Shown: in pieces, positions 52,301-60,931 of the stretch | Layout of the letters: each line of letters opens with the position of its first letter | Numbering within the stretch: the first letter of the stretch is position 1 | Origin: Rhynchopus euleeides | Lineage: Eukaryota; Euglenozoa; Diplonemea; Diplonemida; Diplonemidae | Direction of reading: 5' to 3' | Length of the DNA: 64,000 bases | Assembly: GCA_963210315.1 (NCBI GenBank) | Contig: OY723298.1 | Span: forward strand, 310,001-374,000 | Position numbers and translations under genes: made by a program | Notes under the pieces: generated by a model | The model's input: only the letters and a program-made list of their open reading frames with translations | Told to the model about the DNA's origin: nothing | The model's database searches: none

Positions 52301-52920
52301 TCGCCCGGGGTGGCTTCGGGCGATACCCCCGCCTCCGCCTCGCTCCCCACCCCCAGGGTGTGGGGTCGGGTGTGTTGCGGTGTCGGCGGTGCCAGCATGC
52401 CCTCCCCTGCGGGGCTCTCCATCCCCTCCCCCAGGCCCACAAGGGAGTACTCCTCGGGGAGGCCGGGGATGCTGTGGGGTGGTGGTGCATCGACGCTTCC
52501 CAGAGGTGGGGGTGTCAGGCCCAGCGGCAGCATCGCAGATGATGCGCTAGCCAAGTGGTGGCGTGGAGGTGCGTGCCGTCGGGGTATAGCATGCGGCGGC
52601 TGTGGGTGGTGGAGGCTCGACACGGCGGTGTATGGGTGTTCCGCCGAAGGGGGGAGCGCCGCCCGGCAGCGGTCGGCATCGAGTGTGCCGAGGAGGTCTG
52701 CCGAAGAGGGGGGGTGCTGCGCCGGCCCGGCAGCTGTGCGGGCTCTGGAGATGGTGGGTTCGTCGGGGCCTACGGAGGTGTCGTGGCGCTGCGGGGGCCC
52801 GCGGAGGGTGGGAGGTGTGGCTGGGGTGATGCACTGCAGGCTCTCTAAGGCGAGCCCGTGGAGGCCGTGGGGGAGCTGGTCGGTGGATGTGACATCAGGG
52901 CGGGCGTGTCGCTCTTTCAT
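49354..52920 (-). CDS. Large low-complexity protein, function unknown (1,188 aa)
   Basis: Single uninterrupted minus-strand frame, ATG 52920 (MKERHARPDVTSTDQLPHGL). Most of it is disordered Pro/Gly/Ser/Ala-rich sequence with short homopolymers (His run AHHHHHHA near residue 465, poly-Ala after it, a Gln run near residue 790). Two stretches look folded: about 530-670 (YPRLSYKTWSEQTKRL, DIVDRPSISRDMADVLQKFS, DIQSVLHEFEDPDSNKWSLL), and the C-terminal about 140 residues (VHPFLNPCISQKPGRVRYGV, LLPDSSLDAASQLILKQLSH, MQTYFHSISLDTRA). No signal peptide or membrane segment. The folded C-terminus and absence of stops over 3.5 kb support a real gene; I recognise no family. Long plus-strand frames here are GC-driven shadows. 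Confidence 0.72.
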   Translation of the reverse strand: MKERHARPDVTSTDQLPHGLHGLALESLQCITPATPPTLRGPPQRHDTSVGPDEPTISRARTAAGPAQHPPSSADLLGTLDADRCRAALPPSAEHPYTAVSSLHHPQPPHAIPRRHAPPRHHLASASSAMLPLGLTPPPLGSVDAPPPHSIPGLPEEYSLVGLGEGMESPAGEGMLAPPTPQHTRPHTLGVGSEAEAGVSPEATPGDMQGDGCLLVSQQGHSVGCGGATAPGPSCGVSRDSRGVASRGGGVRRGAAAPPNVSLGERVLLSRGGRPLSAAVQHSESLDRAMHASTLGRPTQQAGGPEGLGSGGGGGGGAVCAPLPNVAFQSEVDKWVFLQTGGGGGAPGNPDVVLSRGFGSRGAPLSDASSWGLSSHPSTAGGCASRGGVKGQRHQQNTLPTPAPPGHPLEEAESDDAYFERIAREYQKASEVYQGISSAEVGGVPALTAHHHHHHASTLPEATAAAAAAAVAAAHSPVGVGQRENPSESTLPQLAVGGGGGGCPQEEGGGEGEGYRGQQHLPPGGVGVSGQTSFFDAEDNAEYPRLSYKTWSEQTKRLTADGLTDLQSHATEVYESRQNGLKEVSLTLRDFQDIVDRPSISRDMADVLQKFSDAGPDGFPLSAFISHILQGDIQSVLHEFEDPDSNKWSLLHNPQDPSPTHAIRHHLLRESLRYQRDVLLQQTTPTAPDAADPTTASGPPPAAPTAPHPGKPHADRGLDLEDGAASGEECASSTPPPGPRSPLRGGGQLSPPASPSPFLGGVAESGGAVAAIPAVPAKAEGCGALVQQQQQQQHLPLPRRIPRPAATTAVENPAKRSKADALRERRCSRQARLRHSRKEECLAASAFDATLLPGVLQSVNLSRSSASHRLASGSPAAPDGGRPLRRSSSNAAASAARPAGGEVPRLPPSQTCLRLPLGEGGGGGGGGVAGRRFFSSRGSPRVAKAAPPEHSFVTALRQSRAAEAAAVLGVAPPAHHTQLAVAASPGHRCSSRGSGFCGGPPWQGGGGVVAVVQPHPPKSLGALCPPAAARPPEEPAAGGPRVTIGGARRSRSSVHPFLNPCISQKPGRVRYGVLKGVQRESAVACVAVAAGLLAHAAEASVKGRCAAPLLPDSSLDAASQLILKQLSHDHALFHTLQEVFLACPARPGERRIPTYAERHRLQATEIEPSQFPQLMQTYFHSISLDTRA

Positions 52921-54038
52921 TGTGTAGGGGGGTGGAGGGGGTGGGCGTCACTGTGACAGTAGAAAAGGGAGATGTGAGATGACGGTGAGTGATCGTTTTG
53001 GCATGCGAGGGGAGAGCGAATGGAAAAGTAAATCCCCCAGCACCTTCTTGCAATGTTAGTCCTTTTTGTAGTCACCACACCAGATATATTGAACAAGGCA
53101 GATCAATGTACAATGGGAGGCATGCGAGGGGGGGGGGTGTTGAAGAGGGAGTTTGGCGTTCACTTTGTCGAGTCTGTATAAACTATGAACGGTGCATGTT
53201 TGGTGAGACATTTGTGCGGATACCAAACGCTGCCGACGAGTCTTCTTAGATTTAGAAAGCGCGTTGTTTTGCCAATAAAAAGATGAAGGTGAAAAGGTGA
53301 AAGATCACTCGGGAGAAGAGAGGGGGGGGGGGGATGGGGGATGAGGTGGGTGAGGGGGGTTAGTTCTGCTGCAGTGTCCCCCCTCCCCTCCCCCTGTCAA
53401 CCACAACTGCAAAACGGAGATGCCCCACTCGTCCCCACCCGTCCGATCCCTTCCCCCCTCCCCCCCCTCCCTCACCCACCCCTTCCCTCGCCCCACCGAG
53501 AGGGTTGAGGTGTCAACAAATGGAAAGTCCCACTGTTGCTGTTTTGAGGCGGTGTTCAGCCAACACGCCGCAAAACACAACGGCATAAGAACCCATCCTT
53601 TTTTTCCAGCCCCCACCCCTGCCTTCCCGACTGACATCTGCAGGGAGGGGAAACAATTGGTACCCCTGCAAATCGACCTCCTGAGGCTGGAACCAGCAGC
53701 AAAAGGGTACACCAGGAGTGACAGAGAGAGGGAAAGTCGAGGGGGCTATGCGCGACATCGCAAGAGACCGAAGAAAATGTGGGGGCGGGGGGCGGGAGGT
53801 AGGAGGCGGGAGGGAGAGGGTGAGGGCGGACCACCTAGCCAGCGCAGTGCGTTAAATCCACAGCTCCGACGCATGAGTCCGGTTTCCCCCCCCCCCCTCC
53901 CCCGAACACCCAACCCTTTATTCCCGCCCCCCCCCCCTCCCCAATCTTTTTTGCAAGCTATGCACGGCAGCCATATTATCAAACCAGCGGTCGGATAACC
54001 GCCCTGAGAAAACTTTCTGCTCTTGCACCCCCCCCCCC
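52921..54038. other. Gene-free region upstream of the 1,188-residue protein gene
   Basis: No supported gene. Contains the presumed 5' leader of the minus-strand gene, G runs (53,128-53,137; 53,322-53,331), and pyrimidine-rich stretches on both strands (53,385-53,500). It ends at the C-run/TA junction at 54039. Confidence 0.4.
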
Positions 54039-54040
54039 TA

Positions 54041-54662
54041 CTGGGGGTGGCCGAATAGAAGGGGGTGGCCGAATAGAAGGGGGGGGTCTGGAAATTCGAA
54101 ATCCAGAAAATTTTAGGCCGAATACAAGGGGGGGGGGGGTCTTGTATTCGGCGGTCCGTGAATTTTGGCCAATTTTCAAATTTTCAGCCTGTTTTTCCAG
54201 TCCTAACAGGCACCCCATGGTCAAAATGACCCACTGCGATTCGCACGGAATCCAAACATTCAAAAGAATAGGGTTTTGGACACCAGTGTGGGGGTCCTCA
54301 CAGGTGGCTGACTCCTGGGAATATCCTCCCATTATCAGGAGCCAAATCAGGCCCACATTTCATGAGTGAAACTTGGCACCTCCACCCACAAAATGACCCC
54401 ACCACGATCCGCACGGATTCCGAATAGTGCAATGGAAGGCGAAAATCGCGATTCCACGAGGTCACCTGGAGCAAAATTCACCAAAATTAGGAAAAACCAC
54501 GGACCGCCGAATACAAGACCCCCCCCCTTGTATTCGGCCACCCCCTTGTATTTGGCCACCCACTGCAAAAATTGCCCAAAATTTTGGGTTTTGAAAACCC
54601 CCCAAAAAAAGCGTTTATACGCCTATTAGAAGGGGGGGGGTCTTCTATTTAGCCCCCCCCAG
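54041..54662. mobile_element. TA-duplicating element D with G-loop hairpins (622 bp)
   Basis: TA at 54039-54040 and 54663-54664; tips CTGGGGGTGGCCGAATAGAA and an imperfect inverse. GAATACAAG and GAATAGAAG boxes in opposite orientations surround runs of 8-12 G or C. Two TGCGGATCGYAGTGGGGTCA boxes (minus orientation, about 54,222 and 54,392) and a GTGCAATGG box lie inside. No coding capacity. Confidence 0.78.
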
Positions 54663-54664
54663 TA

Positions 54665-56291
54665 GGCCCTTGCATAGCCCCCGATTTTCTGTCACAAAAC
54701 CAAATTTTGGCCATTTTTTCAATTTTTGGGTCCAAAATACCCCCCAAAACACCACCAAATGACTTTTGTGGGTCTCTCCCACCTGTTTCCCACCCTTCCA
54801 CCCCAATTTTCCAGCTTTTTTGGGGATTTTTCGGGTATTTTTGTCGGAAAAAGCCCCTCCCTTAGGGCGCTTTTCTCCTGTATATCAACCAGGAAATTCA
54901 CAAATCCACGTTTGAGTATGGTTGGTACCTCAGCACCTAGTTCTGCTGCAAATTCCTGGAGTTCATTCCTTGTGAAGGGATTCAGAATCCCTTCTTGGCG
55001 ATTATTGAGTCTGACAACATTGAATTCTGCCAGACTGTCTGCCCGGGTGTCGGATCTCGGCTGCAGCTGAGTGTGCTTGTGCGAGCCCGTTTTCTCGTTC
55101 CAGAGTTTTGCCCTGCCATCGTCACCCTGCTGTTTGCCGCCTTCTCCTAGCCCCTCTTTGTCCTACAGACACACCGGTGTCACACATGGATCTCTTCTGC
55201 GGGCACTGCACCTGATGCCATGTTCATCTCATAGTGTGTGCCCACTTTGTCGGTATATGCTAGGGGGGCTACTGTTACGCGACTGTTACTGACCATTTAC
55301 ATATGTGGATACCACTGAAATATTCCGTAGGTTTGAGCCGAAAACAGGGTACTCCGCCCAATTTGGGCTCCCGGAATCAATTGCGAGCGGAATTTTTCAC
55401 TTTGGTGACGATTTTGGCTGATATTTTGGGTGATTCATGCCCACCCTGGTTACACCCCCTAAAAACAAGGAATTGGTGGGGTTATGGCTGGTCTCCCACG
55501 AGAACCCTCTTTCAGACCCCCTCTGGGCGTCACAAGGCCACCAAAACCACTAAAAACCACCCAGGAACCTACCTCAGGGGTAGCTGTGTGGTTGTGGGGT
55601 GTTTAGAGGCCTTCTCCGCCTTTGAAAGTGGTTGCTCAGAACTGGTCCAAAACGGCCCAAATTGGAGGGTCTACTGTTACACTACTGTTACAGACCATGA
55701 CATGGGCGGATATCATTAAAAAAATCAGCATTTTTAACCCGAAAACAGGGTACTCCACCCATTTTGGTCTGCCGGAATCACTTCCGGGGTGAATTCTTCA
55801 CTTTGGTGACGATTTTGGGGGATAGTTTGAGGATTTCGTGCAGATTTCAGCTCCCAAAAATAAGGGCTTTTTCGGAAAAGTTTCAAATTTTTCCACGAGA
55901 AACCTCTTTCAGACCGCCTCTGGGTACCATGAGGCCCCCAAAACCACTAGAAACCACCCAGGAACCTACCCCGAGGGGTATCTATGTGGTTTTGGGGTGA
56001 TTAGAGGCCTTCTCTGCTTTTTGGAAGTGGTATTTTTGAACCGTTACAAATCGGCCCAAGAGCGTTACACGAGCGTTACACTTTTTCGGGAGGTTTTTCA
56101 CGAAAAAATGCCAAATAATTCGAATGGATCGACTTTCCCGAGGGTGTCCGCTATTTTCTCGGATTTGTTCAGTGATCCCCCACTGGATTTTTGGCCAGGT
56201 ACGCCCATTTTGGTGGAGTTTTTGGCCCAAAATCCAAAAAATCGTGTTTGTGACAGCCCTAAACAGAGATTTAAACAGCCATGCAAGGGCC
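54665..56291. mobile_element. TA-duplicating element E with internal direct duplication (1,627 bp)
   Basis: Tips GGCCCTTGCATAGC and (inverse) GGCCCTTGCATGGC; TA at 54663-54664 (shared with element D) and 56292-56293. The interior includes two diverged direct repeats of about 390 bp (55,270-55,660 and 55,670-56,050), each beginning with GTTACxxxACTGTTAC and containing CCGAAAACAGGGTACTCC and CACTTTGGTGACGATTTTGG. No recognised gene. Its right TA creates the stop codon of the reverse-transcriptase frame next to it. Confidence 0.78.
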
Positions 56292-56293
56292 TA

Positions 56294-58476
56294 CCCCCCC
56301 CCCTCCGATCCCCCCTCTCTCTGGACTACGCCTAAGCCTCCTTGGTTGTCCGCTACTCTCTGCGAAGAAGAAAAAAACACGCACAGGGAGGCCTGTTCTG
56401 GCATCGTAAGAGCATTACCAAGCCCCTCTGCCAGGTCCTCAATAGCCACTCGCGCCCCTCCTCGCTTGTCTCTCCACTTTTCGATGACGACAGAGGGGGA
56501 CGGAGATGTCGGTGCTGCCTCTGCCCGAGGGACCGGGTCCGCCTGGGGCACAGGGCGCTCCTCATCAGGGTCAATGAACACCTCCCCCTCCCCACGCGAG
56601 TCAACCGAGAACCGCATGAAGTGGTCCGGGTTCAGGGGGGCCGCGGCCTCTGTAGCCAACGCCGTCCGGCTCACTGCTGCTGGTGATATGGGGCCGCATT
56701 CAAGGAGTGTTCGACCCAGGATGTGGCTGTACGCGCTACTCACTCTGGTGGCGTGGCTCTGGGTGACCAGAACCCTGCTTCGCCCCGTCCGTTCTGCTGC
56801 TAGGCGGCCCAGCTTGCCGAAAACCTGGTGCGCCGACGGCCCCAGACCCCCGAAAGCCTCCATCGCAAAGGCCGCGAAAATCTGGCCAGATCTCCTGCAG
56901 GGATCACGATACCTCCTGTTCTTCTCTGCCTCCCCCGCTGCCGCCGCCGCTCCAGTAAACCTCGCAGCAGCTTGGACCACGGAAGCCGCGAGGGGATTGC
57001 GGATCGTCACGTCGATGACCCGCGGCCACACCCGGCGAGTGACAATGTCCCCGGGGCGCTCCTGGGAGTCCGGAAGGATGTGGAGCGTCTCCATCTCGGG
57101 GCTCGTACCCGCTTCCACCGCGAGCCTGTACAGGCTGTCCCGCACGACATCGTGACGCCGAGTGGGCCCACCCCCCACCCTACAGTTCAGCGCGTGGGTG
57201 CCGTGCGTGTCCATCTCTTGCCCACACCTGCCGCACTTGGCGTCTGGCTCGAAGAGGGAGATGCCCAGCCTGTGCCGCGTCACCACAACCATTTCCTCTC
57301 CCCCGACACGCGTCTCTTCCGTCAGCTTGCCCGCATACGTGGCCCCTGCATGAGGGAGTGACAGGGACCGGTACCTGGCTCTGTCACTGGCGTCTGCCCG
57401 CTCGTGCAAGTCTCGGTGGTGAACGTCGATGATGGCCAGGGAGAGGTCCTTCTGTTTCACCATCTCCGTGGGGCGGGACTCCGAATCCACAGCATCCCCC
57501 TCGCTCACGTCGTTGTTGTAGGCCGAGCTCAGGGTGTGCCACGCCGCCGTATCCCAGGTGAACTCCTTGTCCAACTCCCGACATAACAGATACCCGTTCT
57601 GCATGGAAGCCATCGCTGCGGCGTGCCAGTGCTCCGTAGAACGGCGTATACCGAGCCCACCCACCCGGACCGGCAGCGTCGCCTGTCGCATGGCGTCGTC
57701 CGGGAGAGTGTCGTCCGCCAGGCAGAGGATACGAGTCAGGCACTTCTCGACCGCCGCATCGCTCTTCGCCAGGTATTCCGTCGCACCCCTATGTCCCAGT
57801 GCACGCATGTAGAACACCAGGCGCGCGAAACCCTCGCAATGCCGGAGGAGAGCAAGGGCCACTTGCCTGTCTTCGAGCGTCGCCAACGCCTCAAGGTAAG
57901 GCGCGAATTCAGCCAGCTTCTCGTCCATGTAGCGCTCGCAGAACTCTCGCGACCCTATGGGCGTGCCCAGGAGGGTGAAATCGCCCCCCTCACGGTACAC
58001 CACTCCCGGCTTGTCAGTCTCATCAGGGAGGCGAAGAAGGAACCCTTGCGCTTCAAGCTCGGTCTTCGAGAGGCGGTTGAGGTCGATAAGCTCACACTTG
58101 TCCAGCTTGACCTCCAACCCCTTCTCCTTGCTCCACTTCACCACGAAATCCAGCGCCTCCTTCACGACTCCCGCTGGCCCCATCAGCACGCCGTCGTCCA
58201 GGTAGAAGACACTACCTCCACACCCTGCGAAGTGCCCGACCAGCATCTCAGCTAGCTCTTTAATGGCTAGGGAGAAAAGAAGTGGTCCGAGGGGGTCCCC
58301 CTGCTGAACTCCACACGTGGACTGGAAGACGTGCCCACTGTACGATAGTGTGGAGGGGGACCCGTAGCACCACTGTGCGAAAGGGAGGAGGCCCGGGATG
58401 TCTCGTTCAACCACCTCTAGGAACGCCTCCCGGTGGACAGAGTTGAACGCGTTCTTGAAATCGATTTTAAGAAGCT
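56294..58476 (-). pseudogene. Non-LTR retrotransposon reverse transcriptase, 5'-truncated, with restriction-like C-terminal region
   Basis: A minus-strand frame of over 700 codons without stops. Motif A is KIDFKNAFNS at the very start, motif B QQGDPLGPLLFSLAIK, motif C FYLDDGVLMG, and LLGTPIGS is the primer-grip-like motif. After the thumb comes a zinc motif CGRCGQEMDTHGTHALNC, then RPGDIV...VIDVTIRNP and a downstream KNRR, consistent with the PD-(D/E)xK restriction-like endonuclease of R2/NeSL/CRE-type elements (the endonuclease assignment is inference). The N-terminal fingers are missing: the frame begins at motif A, where sequence switches to a repeat element at 58,477. The 3' end is cut by element E, whose TA forms the stop. 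No poly-A tail or target duplication can be defined. Confidence 0.85.
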
Positions 58477-58477
58477 A

Positions 58478-59020
58478 TTTACCTCCGGGGCCGGAAAAAA
58501 ATCTCAGACCCCACGAGCTCCGTGCGATCAAATGCGACCATTTTTCGGGGAATTGGTGGAGCTGGGTCCATCGCACCGCCGGTCCGGGTTCTGGGGTGCC
58601 TTGGTAGGTGGGTTTCCCTCAGGAATACCGCCTATTGGGAGCCATCAATAAGGGGTGTAAACTGGCGCCCCATGACCAAAATGACCCCACCACGATCCGC
58701 ACAGATTCCAAACGTTCAAAAGAACGGGTTTTTGGGAAATGTGTGAGGGGGGTCCCGCTGGGTGGGTAGTGTGGGTGGGCGAGCGCCTGCCAGTCACCAT
58801 TTCCCTTCAAAAGTGCCTGAATCAGACCTGCATTACATGGATGAAGCTTGGCACCGATCCCACCAAAATGACCCCACTGCGATCCGCATGGATTCCGAAA
58901 AGTGCAATGGAGGGGGAAAATTGCGATTCCACGGGTCGAAGGTTTCACAGCCACCCTGGTTCGGCATGTCCGAACAGCTCCATTTCTAGTGGTTTTCGTC
59001 ACTTTGTGTACCCGATCTGA
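58478..59020. mobile_element. Partial element related to D (to the assembly gap)
   Basis: Carries the same module as D, A and B in the D orientation: a TGCGGATCG.. box at about 58,675-58,700 followed by TCCAAACGTTCAAAAGAACGGG, a roughly 150-bp spacer ending in GGATGAAGCTTGGCACC, then a second box at about 58,865-58,895 and GTGCAATGGAGG. It begins at a possible TA (58476-58477) that truncates the reverse transcriptase. The other end is lost in the gap. Confidence 0.65.
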
Positions 59021-59220
59021 NNNNNNNNNNNNNNNNNNNNNNNNNNNNNNNNNNNNNNNNNNNNNNNNNNNNNNNNNNNNNNNNNNNNNNNNNNNNNNNN
59101 NNNNNNNNNNNNNNNNNNNNNNNNNNNNNNNNNNNNNNNNNNNNNNNNNNNNNNNNNNNNNNNNNNNNNNNNNNNNNNNNNNNNNNNNNNNNNNNNNNNN
59201 NNNNNNNNNNNNNNNNNNNN
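59021..59220. other. Assembly gap (200 N)
   Basis: Exactly 200 undetermined bases; a round number indicating a scaffolding placeholder, so the true distance is unknown. Reading frames crossing it are meaningless. Confidence 0.98.
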
Positions 59221-59248
59221 GAGAGAGAGAGAGAGAGAGAGGGGGGGG
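59221..59248. repeat. (GA)n repeat followed by a G run at the gap edge
   Basis: About ten GA units then GGGGGGGG; it probably caused the assembly break. Confidence 0.9.
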
Positions 59249-60931
59249 CCTGCAGACAGCTCCGAGCAGAAGGCTCTGTCTATGGAAGGATCCCTTCCTG
59301 CGGGGGTGGGGAGAGGGTTGTGTTGTGTGTGATGCAGGCCAGGTGTCCCTCCACCACTTCATTTCCCAGCCAGAGCAAGCGTAAAAGGGGATGGCGAGGA
59401 GGATGTGGGGCGACAGCTGTCTCTGATCTCCTGCCAATCTCCTTGGCACATTCCTTTGCCGATTCGGGTCGGACGGGTGTTCTTCATTTATACTTCCCGC
59501 CGGAATATGGCGGCTTCGGGCAAAAGGAACCATCCCAGGAAGGGACGAAAGGAAGGGATGATGGGACTAGAGGAAATGGGTGCATGCAAAGGCAAACTCA
59601 AGGAAAAGAGGTGGGACGAGACGGCTATCAATCACGGGGCGTTGCAGGGGCAGGCAACCGAGCACAGGAGAGACGGCCCACGCAGTTGCAGGCCAAGGCA
59701 CGGATATCTGCACCCTGCACACCCTATTCGAATCCTTCACGCAGTGATAGAAATCCCGAGCAGTTCCCCAAAGTGAACAACAGCAACAACAACAGGACAA
59801 GAGGTGTGGAAGGGACTGTGCATGCACTCAGGGGATAACGAGAGAGCAAATCAGACTGAGCAGGAGTTGGGAAAAGGCAGGGGTTTAGGGGAGCACCGTT
59901 GGCACTTCGGATGGCTTTTCTATGCGCCAGGAAGGAGTGCTCCCCACCCACAAACCCCACACCCACAACCCCGTTTTGCCAGCTGCATGGAAGAGGGATC
60001 TTCACGGTGTCTCAATCAAGAGAGGTGAAGACGTCAGGATTGGTTTTGTGTTTCTCTTTTGACTCTTTTCATTTTTGCTGTTTCCCTTTTTGGGATTTGA
60101 CACCCCTGCGTGGCACAGCTGTGTAGCAGGGCAGTTTACGTCAAAATTCAACGAGGGGAAGGGTGTGGACAAGAGAGAAATGACAGACACAATATCAAGG
60201 GATGAATGAGCCCAGCGGTGCAGCGCATTTCAGTCAGGCATAGCAAGACGGGCTCTACACCCGCCTCAGTCCTGAGAAGCAGCACCGCACACACCGGGGC
60301 AGGGGCTCGTTGTTCTAACCTTCTGTTGACATTGCATAGATCGGATGCAAGTGCTGCTTCAGGGCACACGCCGTTGGTGGGATGGAGGGGCAGTTCGCTC
60401 GCAGGATCTCCCTGTTGCAGGAGCTGTGCACAGCAGGTCATGGCGGGGTCGAAACTATCCACTCCGACAGTCTGACACATCCCATGTCCACCCCCACCCC
60501 CACCCACGGCACGGCAACACGGCTTGGCATGATGCGGTATGGCAAAATCGGAAAGTCTGGTGCTGAGTGGGTGGGGGAAACACCCCTTTTCTGTAGAACA
60601 ACGTCTACAAAGCAAAGGGGGGAAATCAAGAAATGGAAGGGAAGAAAACAGCTATGGAAGCGGAAAGAGGCAAAATAAGCCGACAAGCGAAAGGGCATGA
60701 CAGTATGGACCCCTGCTTTGGATACTTTGGTTGTGCCAGCTGTGCGGGTGGTGGGGGTAGGGGGCGAGGGCACCGCCACTATGCGATCCGTTTGGGCGGT
60801 TACACACTCGGCTATTGCCCCCGCCCCTGCCCTTGTGTTGCACGGGAGGGCACATGTCAGGCGGTGGCATTGCGTATTGCGTGCACCGCCTGCTGTATAC
60901 GGGATTCCACCAACAGGCGAACTCCACAAGC
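59249..60931. other. Gene-free region downstream of the Ser/His/Asp-repeat protein gene
   Basis: About 1.7 kb with only short frames of no family on either strand. It probably includes the 3' untranslated region of the minus-strand gene ending at 60932. No repeat or inverted-repeat element is obvious. Confidence 0.4.

Noticed and set aside
58619..59533. Frames running across the run of N
   Set aside because: They cross the assembly gap, so their continuity is an artefact.
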